Part shown: piece after piece, positions 29,008 to 40,694 of the stretch | How positions within the stretch are numbered: the stretch's first letter is position 1 | Layout: each line of letters opens with the position of its first letter | Assembly (NCBI GenBank): GCA_019279435.1 | Contig: JAAALK010000286.1 | Location: 20,045,931-20,109,930 of the forward strand | Source: Zizania palustris | Lineage: Eukaryota > Streptophyta > Magnoliopsida > Poales > Poaceae | Length of the DNA stretch: 64,000 nucleotides | Direction: 5' to 3' | Made by a program: the position numbers and the translations under genes | The notes under the pieces: model-generated | The model's database searches: none | Told to the model about the DNA's origin: nothing | What the model saw: only the letters and a program-made list of their open reading frames with translations

Positions 29008-31671
29008 GGTTCGGACATATGGGACATTTGCGTTCACACCACGTTTGTCATTTTGCCAGTTACTGAGCAAGGTACTGCTGGTATCATTGCTCAGCATCTA
29101 AGCAACAGTAAGGCTGTGAACATTTTGTTTTCTGGTTTAGGTCCCACTGAATTTGAGCGTGTGAGTCATCTCTCCACTGCGAGAGAGATCTGGGCTACCC
29201 TCAAGGCACACCATGAGGGAACAGCACAGGTCAAGGCTCGGCTCTATCAGACCTACCGGCATGAATATGAAAATTTCACACAGAAGCCGGGTGAATCTGT
29301 TGAGGCCTTGTTTGGTCGCTTTCAGTCGATCATCAACAAGCTTCGGGACAACAAGGGTGAGGGTGTTCAGTTAGTCTCAGATCACGAGCAGGCCCTCAAG
29401 GTTCTCCATACCTTGGACCCAAAGATCTGGGAGATCAAGGTATCCTCTATCATTGAGAGCACATCTTATGATACCTTGACCATTTCTGAGTTGTTTAGCA
29501 AGCTGAAGGCCACCGAGGTTGATACCCAGTTGAGATCAAATCTCACTGGCTCTGGATCAAAGTCTCTGGCCCTTGCTACACCTTCTGTTGATCCCTCTTC
29601 TGTGAGCTATGCTGGGTTCTCTTTGATGTCTATCACTGAGGACCAGCTTGAGTCTTTGGGAGATGATGATTTGTGTCTATTTAACAACCGGGTGCGTCGT
29701 GTTTATGACAAAAGGATGTTCAAAAGACACGGCACAAAGACCAGATGCTTTGAGTGTGGTGATCCAGGACACTTCATCGCCGACTGCCCCAAGCGCAATG
29801 GATACAAGAAGGGCACCAGTGGCAGCTTCCACGACTCCGGCAAGCATGAGAGCTCATCCTTCAACAAGGGCAAGCCGAAGACCCGATTCTTCAAGAAGGC
29901 CCTGAAGGACTACCGGTGAGAGAACAAGAAGCGCGACAAGGCCTTCTTCGCCGAGATGGAGAAGAGCTACTCCAAGCAGTCCACGTTTTCTTCCTCTTCA
30001 TCAAGCTCAAGTGATGAGGAGATCGTCATCAGGAAGGGGAAGGACAAGGACGATCCGGCAGGCCTCTGCTTCATGGCCTTCGGAGACAAGCCGAAGAGCC
30101 GCTCACACCAGCGCCGAAGATCCCGCAAGAGCTTCTGCTCAATGGCTCATGGGGATAGGGAAGAAAAGAGCTCCTCCGACGACTCCGACGACGACGACAA
30201 CAAGGTATCATCTTATGAGCGAGAAATTGTTGATTTACTTGAGAGCAATCGTCAGGAGTTAAAGTATCGGGAGAAACTGCTTAGGGGGGCTAAGAAAAGG
30301 ATAGACGAATTAGAGAGTGAGCTTGCCGTGGCCAACGGCAGAATTGAGAGTCTATCTTCTTCCCCTTGCTTGGGTGATAGCAGTGAGTGCCCGAAATGTG
30401 AGGTGCTTCTGTGTGACCTGTCGACTCTGAAGTCCAGGTACACAGAAAGGGTTGATGAGAGGGACGCTTTGGCCACTGAGCTTGAAAGCGCTCAGCTGGA
30501 GCTGAAAGATGGTCAAGCCATTGTCGTCACATCCTGTGTTGATTGCCCATCTCATCTAGCTGCCTTAGCTGAGCTGAAATCCAAGGGTAATGAACATTTG
30601 GGTGATTTGGAGAGGTTGAGATCTGAGCTTGCCCAGACTAGGCTAGAGCTTGAGACACTGTCAGTTCCACCCACTGTCTGTGAGAACTGTCTGTCTCTTA
30701 GAATGGAGCTAATCAAGCTGAAAGCTGAAAAGTCTGTCCGAGTAGAGAGTGAGTGTGAGACCTGCTTGTCTCAGGTGGAGGTTCTAACTTCCTTGAGAGA
30801 GGAGCTAGCAGATTCTCAGAATGAGAATTTTTACCTCCGTTCTATCCTGAGTTGGATCAGTGCCAGAGAGCCACAGCTTGGCATGATGATCCAGCAGTTC
30901 AAGAGGCAGGATGGGTTTGGGGTAGGTTACACCTACACCAAGGCTGACTTTGAGAGTGCCATCAGCCGGGCAGTGGAGTGGAGTAAAATGACTCCAGAGC
31001 AGAGGTATCCCAAGACTCACTCCACTGAGTCTTCCCAGGCTTGTCAGCCCAAGGATGGAGTGATCCATGAACCACCTAAAGCTCCACCCAAGAAGCCTAT
31101 CTGGGTTCCGAAGCCCAAACACCTCCACTCTTCTCTAGACTCTCTTCCTGGACCCTCTCAGCCCAAGAAGACAACACCAATCACCACTAAGCCCAAGAAC
31201 CCCAAGCCTCAACCACATCCCAAGAAGCCTACCTATCATTGTGAGTACAGTCAGAGAGACGGGCATCTTGCGGAGTTCTGCTTCAGGAGGAAGCGGGTTG
31301 AGAGAGCAGAGAGGGCTCGTAGTGATCAAGAGCAGTTCTACCAGCAGGGTGGTAGACTACGTGTTCCTCGGCGCAGGGAGAGGCTGGAGGCCAGGCCGCG
31401 TCGTGTAGGTGGTGGTAGAGGAGACGGCTTTCTTGCCCGTGCTCCAGTTGGTGGTGTCCGTTCCGGCAGATTTCCAGACCGTGTTGGCTACGGTTCTGGA
31501 CCTCATGGCCGCAGGGTTAGGCAGAACCATGGACCGCGCTTTGAGCCGCGCTTTGGTCCAAACTCTTTTGATGGTTTTTGCTTTCCATCTTTTGAGCAGA
31601 TGGCTCGACACTGGTTTAGCTCTTTTGCTAAACCTGGTGCCGGACCATTTGCTCCCACTTACAGACACTGA
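29008..31671 (+). pseudogene. gag: Gag of element C2, with two zinc knuckles and a central coiled coil
   Basis: Begins in gag at the deletion join (GSDIWDICVH) and contains REIWATLKAHHEGTAQVK of the UBN2-type capsid region. A canonical zinc knuckle CFECGDPGHFIADC lies at about 29748-29789. Then come a Lys-rich stretch, a Ser-rich run with acidic residues, and a long Glu/Leu/Arg-rich coiled coil at about 30200-30900. A second knuckle near 31240-31282 has its second cysteine changed to serine (CEYSQRDGHLAEFC). The C-terminus is Arg/Gly-rich. One in-frame TGA at 29917-29919 separates two long frames. The frame ends at 31669-31671, two bases before the pol frame in the -1 register. Confidence 0.85.
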
Positions 31672-31673
31672 TT

Positions 31674-34600
31674 GTGCAGGACCGGGGACTGGAGGATGTT
31701 TGGATCATGGACTCAGGATGCTCTCGCCACATGACGGGACATCGCAGATGGTTCTCCAGTCTCACTCCCCCGAGCTCCAAAGAGTACATCACATTCGGGA
31801 ACAGCGGTCAAGGGAAAGTAAGTGGCATAGGATCAATTCGCATTTCAGATCATTTCTCTTTAAAGAATGTTGCTTTGGTTAAAAATTTGAACTTTAATTT
31901 GATTTCTGTTTTGCAACTTCTTGAGGATGGTTTGGAAGTGCGTTTTAAGAAGGGCAATTCATCTGTGGTTGATTCTAGAGGGTCTTTGGTTTGTCAGATC
32001 TTACCATTCGGTAAAGTTTTTCGAATTGACTTCTCTAGTTCTTTTGGCCCTTCTCGTTGATTGATTGATGGATCTTCTTCTGAGCTCTGGAAGTGGCATA
32101 GGAGGTTAGGTCACTTGAGTTTTGATCTGCTAGTCAGGTTAAGCTCTATGCACCTCATCTGAGGATTGCCCAAGCTTAAGATGGAGAAGGATCTAGTTTG
32201 TCATCCCTGTCGTCATGGGAAAATGGTTGCCGCTTCTCACTCACCTGTGACTCAGGTGATGACATTGTATCTGGGCGAGCTTTTACATTTGGACACTGTA
32301 GGTCCAGCTCGAGTACGCTCAGTCGGTGGGAAGTGGTATGCACTTGTAATTGTTGACGACTTTTCTCGATTTTTGTGGGTTTTCTTTTTGGAGTCCAAGG
32401 ATGAAACGTTTCAGTTTGTTCATGACCTGATCTTGAAGTTGAAGAATGAGATCAATGGTCGAATGCGAGCAATTCGCTCCGACAACGGCTCTCAGTTCAA
32501 GAACTCTCAGTTCGTCAGCTTCTGTAGTGATCAGGGTCTGGACCATCAGTTTTCTTCTCCTTACACTCCCCCACAGAACGGCGTTGTGGAACGAAAGAAC
32601 CGCACGCTAGTCGAGATGGCCAGGACGATGCTCGATGAGCACAGGACTCCTAGGCGTTTTTGGGTTGAAGCCATGAACACGGCTTTCTATCTGGCCAACC
32701 GCATTTTTCTTAGAGCTTACCTTGGTAAGACATCATATGAGTTCCGGTTTGGCAGATAGCCCAAGGTGAGCCACTTGCGAGCGTTTGGCTGCAAGTGCTT
32801 TGTGCTCAAGAAGGGAGGGCATTTGGACAAGTTTGAGTCTCGTTGCTGGGATGGTGGCTTTCTTGGTTATGCATTGCATTCTCGAGGCTTCCGTGTTTGG
32901 AACCTCGAATCCCAGCTGCTTGTCGAGACTTGTGAGGTTTCTTTTGATGAGTCCTTGCCTTCTTTGACTCCTTCTTTTGAGCTTTCTGGTGATGATGAGC
33001 TCGGAGAGTCCAACTTCGAGGAAGATGAGGATACTCCAGCTGCTGATGAGGGTGGGCCTTCTGCATCCCCCGCAGAGCCCACACCTTCTGAGACTTCGAC
33101 TGAGGATGAGGGCGGACCTCTGATCACTTCTTCCACATCGATCGAGCCCCCTCAGTCGAGTCCAGAGGTGCCAGCTGCTGACTCCGGTGAGGTGACTTCA
33201 GATCACCAGGGAACCCGAGCAGTTCAGCGTGACCATCCCTTAGAGCTCATCATAGGTGATCTGACTGAGAGAACTTTGCGTTCTTCTGCCTCTCTCGCTG
33301 TGTTTGCTGAATCTGCGTTTGTTGCATCTTTTGAGCCCAGAGACAGTTCTCATGCTCTTTTTGATTCAAATTGGATTAATGCTATGCAAGAAGAGCTTGA
33401 AAATTTTGTCCGCAATCGGGTTTGGACATTAGTTGAGCCGCCATCAGGATGCAACCCCATAGGCACCAAGTGGGTATTCAAGAACAAACAAGGTGAAGAT
33501 GGGGTTGTGGTGCGCAACAAGGCTCGACTAGTTGCCCAGGGTTATTGCCAGAAGGAAGGTATTGACTTTGAAGAAACCTTCGCTCCTGTTGCCCGTCTTG
33601 AGTCCATTCGTATTCTTCTAGCTTTTGCCGTTTCGAAGGGTTTTAAGCTTTTTCAAATGGATGTTAAGAGTGCTTTTCTGAACGGGTACATAGAAGAGGA
33701 GGTTTATGTTAGGCAACCCCCCGGTTTTGAGAACCCTAAGTTTCCTCGACATGTTTTTAAGTTGCACAAAGCTTTATACGGGTTGAAGCAAGCCCCCAGG
33801 GCTTGGTATGACCGGTTGAAGCAATTTTTGTTGGGGAAGGGCTTTGTGATGGGTTCTGTGGATAAGACTCTTTTCTTGCTCAGAGATGCTTCAGATTTTT
33901 TTAGTTGCTCAGATTTACGTGGACGATATTATTTTTGGCAGTACTACTGATTCTCTTGTGTCCAAGTTCTCTGAGCAGATGCACAGTGAGTTTGCGATGA
34001 GCCTCATGGGTGAGCTCAAGTACTTCTTAGGGCTCCAGATCAAGCAGACCAAGGACGGCACCTTCATCCACCAGGGTAAGTACACTCGGGACATGTTGAA
34101 GAAATTCGACTTTGGTGGAGAGCTGAAGCCTCAGATGACCCCAATGGGTACATCTGGGGGCCTAGACAAGGACGAGAGCGGCGTCAAAGTCAATGAGAGA
34201 GAGTTTCGAGGAATGATCGGTTCGCTGCTGTACTTGACGGCGACGAGGCCAGACATACAGTTCGCCGTGGGACTGTGCGCGCGCTTCCAGTCTTCACCAC
34301 GCGCGTCTCATCGGCAGGCTGTCAAGCGCATCTTCAGGTATCTTACCTATGCGCCTGATCTTGGTCTTTACTATTCAGCATCATCATCTCTTGATTTATC
34401 TGGCTTTTCGGACGCTGACTTTGGTGGGTGCCGGTTGGATCGCATGTCGACTTCCGGTACCTGCCAGTTTCTTGGTTCGTCTCTTGTGTCTTGGTCGTCT
34501 CGAAAGCAATCTGGAGTTGCTCTTTCGACCACAGAGGCTGAGTATGTAGCTGCTGCTAGCTGCTGCTCACAGTTGGTTTGGATGATTTCCACTCTGCGAG

Positions 34601-34866
34601 ATTTTGGGTTGTTCTTTCCTACCAGAGTTCCCTTGTTTTGTGACAGCACTAGTGCAATTAGTGTAGGGAAAAACCCATGTCTCCATTCAAAAACCAAACA
34701 CATTGATGTGCGCTTTCACTTCTTGCGGGATCAATATGAGAAAGGTGTCATTGACCTTATTCATGTTGATACCCATCATCAGTTGGCTGACATTTTCACC
34801 AAACCCCTAGATCAGTCTACATTCGAGCGTTTACGAGGGGATTTGGGTGTTGTGTATCCTTTTTAG
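31674..34866 (+). pseudogene. pol: Pol of element C2: protease, integrase, RT, RNase H
   Basis: Protease carries IMDSGCSRHMTGH. The pre-integrase zinc domain has HRRLGHL and CHPCRHGK. The integrase core has D in VDDFSRF, D in IRSDNGSQF and E in NGVVERKNR. RT carries YVDD (QIYVDDIIFGST). RNase H has D in SDADFGG, E in TTEAEYVAA and D in FCDSTSA. The end is LGVVYPF before the stop at 34864-34866. Breaks: stops at about 32058-32060, near 32160 and at 32757-32759, and a frameshift near 33893 in a T-run just before YVDD. Other copies are open at these places. The copia order with an acidic, Ser/Pro-rich spacer between integrase and RT is as in C1. Confidence 0.9.
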
Positions 34867-36193
34867 GATATTTTGCGTCAGTTTTCTTTCTTCTTTACTT
34901 TTTTCTTGAGTATTTTTTTTGTGTGTGTTCATATCTTGCATATTCACATATCACACTTTTGAGCTTGCTTCTGTTATATGATTGAACTGCTTTACTTATT
35001 CTAGCAGGTACATGCTTTTGATTACTTGTCAATGATCATGTCTTGTCTCAGTTTGCTTAATAAGTCTGATATCTGTCATACACATGGCTTTTTATGCTTT
35101 AAAATTGAAAAATGATCACCATTGCTTCTGATAACTAGCATGCGTAGGCTGAATGTTCTTGCTATCTGTTACATGCCTCGTAGCTAGTTCCTGACTTGGA
35201 TGCACATATGCAACTTGGACATCTGTATGCTTTAATCATGGAAATGTGCTATAAAATAATGACAAACCAGAAAATGAAAATTCCATGCCTTTTTATGCTT
35301 AAAATTGAAAAGATCCAGGTGGATTTGTCTTATCGCATTACATTGTTCTGGACTGCGTACCATAGCACTTTGGTATGAACTAGGACACTGTAGTGTATGC
35401 CAAGACCAATGTCTTAAGCTTCTGATGGTCCAGTTCTGGCCTAGGCTTGACTTGGTCGGTCAGCATAAGGTTTGACATGCAAATAACCCCTGGCAAAAAT
35501 GAAAAAGGGAAAAGAAAAAGCTTGAAAATTGAAATAATAACAAGTTTGCTGAAGCACTTTGTTTTGGACAATGCTTATCTTGGTAGATATCAGTTAGCTT
35601 TTGCATCTCATGCTTTACCTTGCTTGTTTATTGGATCATGTGGTGATGTTTTTGTCTGCAAAAACTGACAAATGCGTGCAAATGACTTTCTTTAGATATC
35701 ATCTGTTGCACTGATCATGCCATGTATCGTTACAGTATGTCTCTTGCTGTATCTGTTAGATGTTGTAATTGTAGTCAATCATATCTGAGAAGCATGCTTT
35801 CTACACTCCTTATGCACTCCAGTTGAATTCACTGCATATTCTGAGGGGGAGTTGCATTTCAGGGGGAGTCTATGTCTCTATTGAGTGCTTGATGAGTTCA
35901 CTTGTCAACAAGGGGGAGAAAAATTTGGGATCAGAGTTTAAGGGGGAGTTCTAACTCTGTTGATATCCTTTTTGTTCTGAAATCGCACTCATTTTGAGCT
36001 TTTACGTTTTGGTTAACCATAATGACCGCTTCTTGCTTTTGTTCGGCTTTTGGTCATTAGGGTTAAACTTTTTACCTTATTTTTCTTCTTCTTTGTTTTC
36101 TTGTGTTTTGTTTTCGTGTTTCCACATTTGCTCGCAGGTGCTGAAGAGCCGAGAAAAGAGGAGTGTTGACAATGCACTCATCAAGGGGGAGAT
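34867..36193 (+). other. Non-coding 3' region of element C2, with repeated purine tracts
   Basis: About 1.3 kb between pol and the 3' LTR with no meaningful frame, including no envelope-like one. Purine tracts of aagggggag or agggggag type occur near 35843, 35861, 35911, 35941 and finally 36183-36193, where aagggggagat abuts the LTR and should be the functional polypurine tract. C1 has the same layout at 43883-45197. Confidence 0.8.
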
Positions 36194-38155
36194 TGAGGAG
36201 CCATGCTGAATAGCGTGGGCCTCATGGCTCCAGAAGTGATGAGTCATTGTCAATGATAGTCAAAGAGGACTGAAGAAGAGAAGAGATCTGCTGTTTCATG
36301 GGCCGCGTGTGACTCAGGTACACGGGCAGCGAGCGATTGTCGGGCAGAGGAGGCTGCGAAGTCGGGCTGGCCCAATCCGGGTGCATGGGCCAGAAGCAGT
36401 AGAAGACCCACTAGGTTGTTGACCAGGACTGACTCAGGTACACGGGCGGTGAGCGATTGCCGGGCTGAGAGAGCTGCGGAGTTGGGCCGGCCCAATCCGG
36501 GTACCTGGTGCAAAGCCGGTGGAGGCTTTGTCAGTTTCGGCGCAAAACTGACAACCATCGATCTTGTATCCGACTGTCCAGAAGAGAAGCCGTAGTCGCT
36601 ACGAAAGCTGAGCTTCCGGATAAGTCATCTGTAACTCTAGGCCCACAGTCAGTCAGTTGTGTCTGTAAAAATTCCTAAGGGCAGTAGAGTCTTTTCCTTT
36701 ATTCTTGAGTCTGTAAAAACCCTAAGGGGCTGGTAGAATATTCCTAGTGTTGGGAGCCTATAAATAGGACCCCAATCCCTAGGGTTTGGACTACCCTTTT
36801 GGCTGAAATCAAATCCACTCTTTTGGGTCATTTTGTCTCTCACGTTCTCTCTCCTGTGTGCGCCGCCAGGCTCTTGCTCGTTCTATTTTTGCCTTGCATT
36901 TATTCAAGTCTTTTGGATGCATTAAAGCCTTGGTCCCTGTTGATTTCATTCGGTGCACGTTATTTGGTTTGAGGAGTTAATGCTTCGGCTACAGGCATAG
37001 CCTGGATTTATTTCGTGAGCAGAAGCTTCTCTTTTGCTTCTGTTCTTCACAAACCGAGTACTAGTTCTTGCTGTTGCAAGTAGTACTACTTTCCTGTAGC
37101 TACAGTGTTCTGTGCAGCTTTTCACCTTCTACTGCACAGCTTTTTGATCGAAGCTGACAAGCTCTATCACCTTTTCTGGCTGTGTTTCTGGCGAAGCCTT
37201 TCTCTGTTCGAAGCCCCTCAGCTCCGTGAGGCAGGCTTCGATCTAACATCTTCGAAGGATTCGTTCGATCTTCGATCTTCGATTTGCATTCTGTGTTGCT
37301 AAGCTTCGAAGTATTTTCTGAACGTCAGCATTGCATATTTCGAACGTCAGTGCGAAGGGGCTTCGGCTCTAGCTGTTCGGAGTCCATACTTCGATAGATT
37401 TCGAAGTTGGGTTCGAAGCTTGTAGTTCCGCTAGTCCTCGCTCTGACTTCTGTGTGGCGTGTCACCCTTCGCTTCTCTTTTCGAAGCTTGCTCTTTTCGA
37501 AGGTAGAATATAGACTTCGGACTTGGTTTTCTATCGTGTGGCAGACTTCACTTCTTTGTTCGAAGGTTGTTCATCTGCTGGTTGAGTTCGAAGTTCTGTG
37601 TTCGAAGGTTTGTCTTCGAAGTTGTTGGTTCGAAGCTGTGTTCGAAGTTTTATCTTCGAAGTACACAGTTCCAAGCAAGCTCCGACATTTGTCATACTTC
37701 GCTTCGAAGTATACTTCACTTCTTGCCACTTCGAACTAATCTAAAACCAAACAACTTTGGCATCTTCGACATGCTTCGCAACAGACCTCCGAAGCAGGCT
37801 CCGTCACCAACCTCCGAAGCAGACCTCGACGTGCGAAGGAGGCTTCGCCAAGTTCCAAACAGGAGACAAATTTGGACAGTAACTTCTCTTTTCATCTTAC
37901 ACTTACTTAGATCATTTCATTGAGAAGTTTTAGGCCTGTTACATCATGTTCATCTGCCTAGTTGCACTACTTTAATAGTTTTCAGTTATCATCAGTTGCT
38001 TCTAGGTTAGAAACCTTTAGACTTAGGCCTGTTGTTTATTTTCTGCTGCGTAGTCTTTTCGAGGTGCGTTGGATATTGGGAACAGGCCATTGATTCGAAA
38101 GAATTTCTTAAGGCGCCCATTCACCCCCCCTCTGGTCGCTACTTTCGGTCCTACA
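36194..38155 (+). mobile_element. 3' LTR of element C2 (1962 bp, CGAAG-rich subtype)
   Basis: Starts tgaggagccatgc after the purine tract and ends ggtcctaca, followed by tttag. A TATA box is at about 36760. Instead of the 15-bp minisatellite of C1, its middle (37180-37860) is dense in irregular TTCGAAG motifs. Start, promoter region and last 100 bases match C1. Confidence 0.93.
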
Positions 38156-40689
38156 TTTAGGTCCCACTGAGTTTGAGCGTGTGAGTCATCTCTCCACTGC
38201 GAGAGAGATCTGGGCAACCCTCAAGGCACACCATGAGGGAACAGCCCAGGTCAAGGCTCGGCTCTATCAGACCTACCGGCGTGAGTACGAGAACTTCACA
38301 CAGAAGCCGGGTGAATCTGTTGAAGCCTTGTTTGGTTGTTTTCAATCGATCATTAACAAGCTTCGGGACAACAAGGCTGAGGGTGCTCAGTTAGTCTCAG
38401 ATCACGAGCAGGCGCTCAAGGTTCTCCATACCTTGGACCCAAAGATCTGGGAGATCAAGGTATCCTCTATCGTTGAGAGCACTTCTTACGATACCTTGAC
38501 CATTTCTGAGTTATTTAGCAAGCTGATTGCCACTGAGGTAGATATCCAGCTGAGATCAAATCTCACTGGTTCTAGATCAAAATCCCTGGCCCTTGCTACA
38601 CCTTCTGTTGATCCCTCTGTTGTGAGTTGTGTTGGGTTCTCCTTGATGTCTATCACTGAGGACCAGCTTGAGTTGTAGGGAGATGATGATTTGTGTGTTT
38701 TTAACAACCGGGTGCGTCGTGTCTATGATAAGAGAATGTTCAAAAGACACGGCACAAAATCCGGATGCTTTGAGTGTTGTGATCCAGGACACTTCATCGC
38801 CGACTGCCCCAAGCGCAATGGACACAAGAAGGGCACCGGTGGCAGCTTCCATGACTCCGGCAAGCACGAGAGCTCATCCTTCAACAAGGGCAAGCCGAAG
38901 ACCCGATTCTTCAAGAAGGCCCTGAAGGACTACCAGCGAGAGAACAAGAAGCGCGACAAGGCCTTGTTCGCCGAGATGGAGAAGAGCTACTCCAAGCGGT
39001 CCACGTCTTCTTCCTCTTCATCGAGCTCAAGCGATGAGGAGATCGCCATCAGGAAGGGGAAGGACAAGGACGATCCGGCGGGCCTCTGCTTCATGGCCTT
39101 CGGAGACAAGCCAAAGAGCCACTCACACCAGCGCCGAAGATCCCGCAAGAGCTTCTGTTCAATGGCTCTTGGGGATAGGGAAGAAAAGAGCTCCTCCGAC
39201 GACTCCGACGACGACAACAACAAGGTATCATCTTACGAGCGCGAAATCATTGATTTACTTGAGAGCAATCGTCAGGAGTTAAAGTATCGGGAAAAACTGC
39301 TTAGGGGGGCCAAAAAGAGGATAGATGAGTTAGAAAGTGAGCTTGACGTGGCCAACAGCAGAATTGAGAGTCTATCTTCTTCCCCTTGCTTGGGTGATAG
39401 CAGTGAGTGCCCGAAGTGTGAGGTGCTTCTGTGTGACCTGTCAACTCTGAAGTCCAGGTACACAGAAAGGGTTGATGAGAGGGACGCTTTGGCCACTGAG
39501 CTTGAAAGCGCTCAGCTGGAGCTGAAAGATGCTCAAGCCACTGTCGTCGCACCCTGTGTTGATTGCCCAGCTCATCTAGCTACCTTAGCTGAGCTGAAAT
39601 CCAAGGGCGATGAGCATTTGGGTGTTTTGGAGAGGTTGAGAGCTGAGCTTGCGCAGACTAGGCTAGAGCTTGAGACACTGTCAGTTCCACCCACTGTCTG
39701 TGAGAACTGTCTGTCTCTTAGAATGGAGTTGATTAAGCTGAAAAACGAAAAAGCCTGTCCAAGTAGAGAGTGAGGGTGAGACCTGCTTGTCTCAGGTGGA
39801 GGTTCTAGCTTCCTTGAGAGAGGAGCTAGCAGATTCTCAGAATGAGAACTTTTACCTCCGTTCTATCCTGAGTTGGATCAGTGCCAGAGAGCCACAGCTT
39901 GGCATGATGATCCAGCAGTTCAAGAGGCATGATGGGTTTGGGGTAGGTTACACCTACACCAAGGCTGACTTCGAGAGTGCCATTAGCCGGGCAGTGGAGT
40001 GGAGTAAAATGACTCCTGAGCAGAGATATCCTAAGACTCACTCCACTGAATCTTCCCAGGCTTGTCAGCCAAAGGATGGAGTAATCCATGAACCACCAAA
40101 AGGTCCACCCAAGAAGCCTATCTGGGTTCCAAAGCCCAAACACCTCCACTCTGCTCTGGACTCTCTTCCTGGACCCTCTCAACCCAAGAAGATCACACCA
40201 AACACTACCAAGCCCAAACATCCCAAGCCTCAACTACATCCCAAGAAGCCCACCTATCATTGTAAGTACTGTTAGAGAGACGGGCATCTTGCGGAGTTCT
40301 GCTTCAGAAGGAAGCGGGTTGAGAGAGCAGAGAGAGCTCGTGGTGAACATGAGCTGTTCTACCAGCAGGGTGGTAGACTGCGTGTTCCTTGGCGCGGAGA
40401 GAGGCTGGAGGCCAGGCCGCGTCATGTAGGTGGTGGTAGAGGAGACGGCTTTCTTGCCCGTGCTCTAGTTGGTGGTGTCCGTTCCGGCAGAGTTCCAGAC
40501 CGTGTTGGCTACGGTTCTAGACCTCGTGGCCGCAGGGTTAGGCTGAACCGAGGACCGCGCCTTGAGTCGCGTTTTGGTCCAAACTCATTTGATGGTTTTC
40601 GCTTTCCATCTTTTGAGCAGATGGCTCGACACTGGTTTAGCTCTTTTGCTAAACCTGGTGCCGGACCATTTGCTCCCACTTACAGCCAC
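38156..40689 (+). pseudogene. gag: Gag of element C1, continuation
   Basis: Resumes with tttag and GPTEFERVSHL. The first knuckle reads CFECCDPGHFIADC (a glycine changed to cysteine). A coiled coil follows, then the second knuckle CKYC-stop-RDGHLAEFC with a TAG at 40273-40275. Other breaks: a TAG at 38676-38678, and an inserted base in an A-run near 39755 that shifts the frame. It ends at a TGA overlapping the start of the pol frame, in the same -1 relation as in C2. Confidence 0.88.
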
Positions 40690-40694
40690 TGATT

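Larger units (their letters stand above)
27851..38155 (+). mobile_element. Copia element C2, nested in the gag of C1, with a truncated 5' LTR
   Basis: Bounded by tttag duplications. The 5' LTR keeps only its first 1157 bases (27851-29007) and is fused to gag; the rest of the LTR, the primer site and about 30 gag codons are gone. Gag 29008-31671, pol 31674-34866, purine tract 36183-36193, 3' LTR 36194-38155. The 5' LTR starts ta instead of tg. Same family as C1 and C3 but with a different LTR middle. Without a primer site it cannot be reverse-transcribed normally. Confidence 0.92.

Noticed and set aside
29000..29015. LTR-gag join in C2 as a copied splice product
   Set aside because: A GT-AG intron at the nearest sites would leave one g fewer than observed; microhomology deletion fits the bases exactly.
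34867..36193. Possible envelope-like gene after pol in family C
   Set aside because: No frame above about 70 codons and no signal peptide or membrane pattern that continues across C1 and C2.
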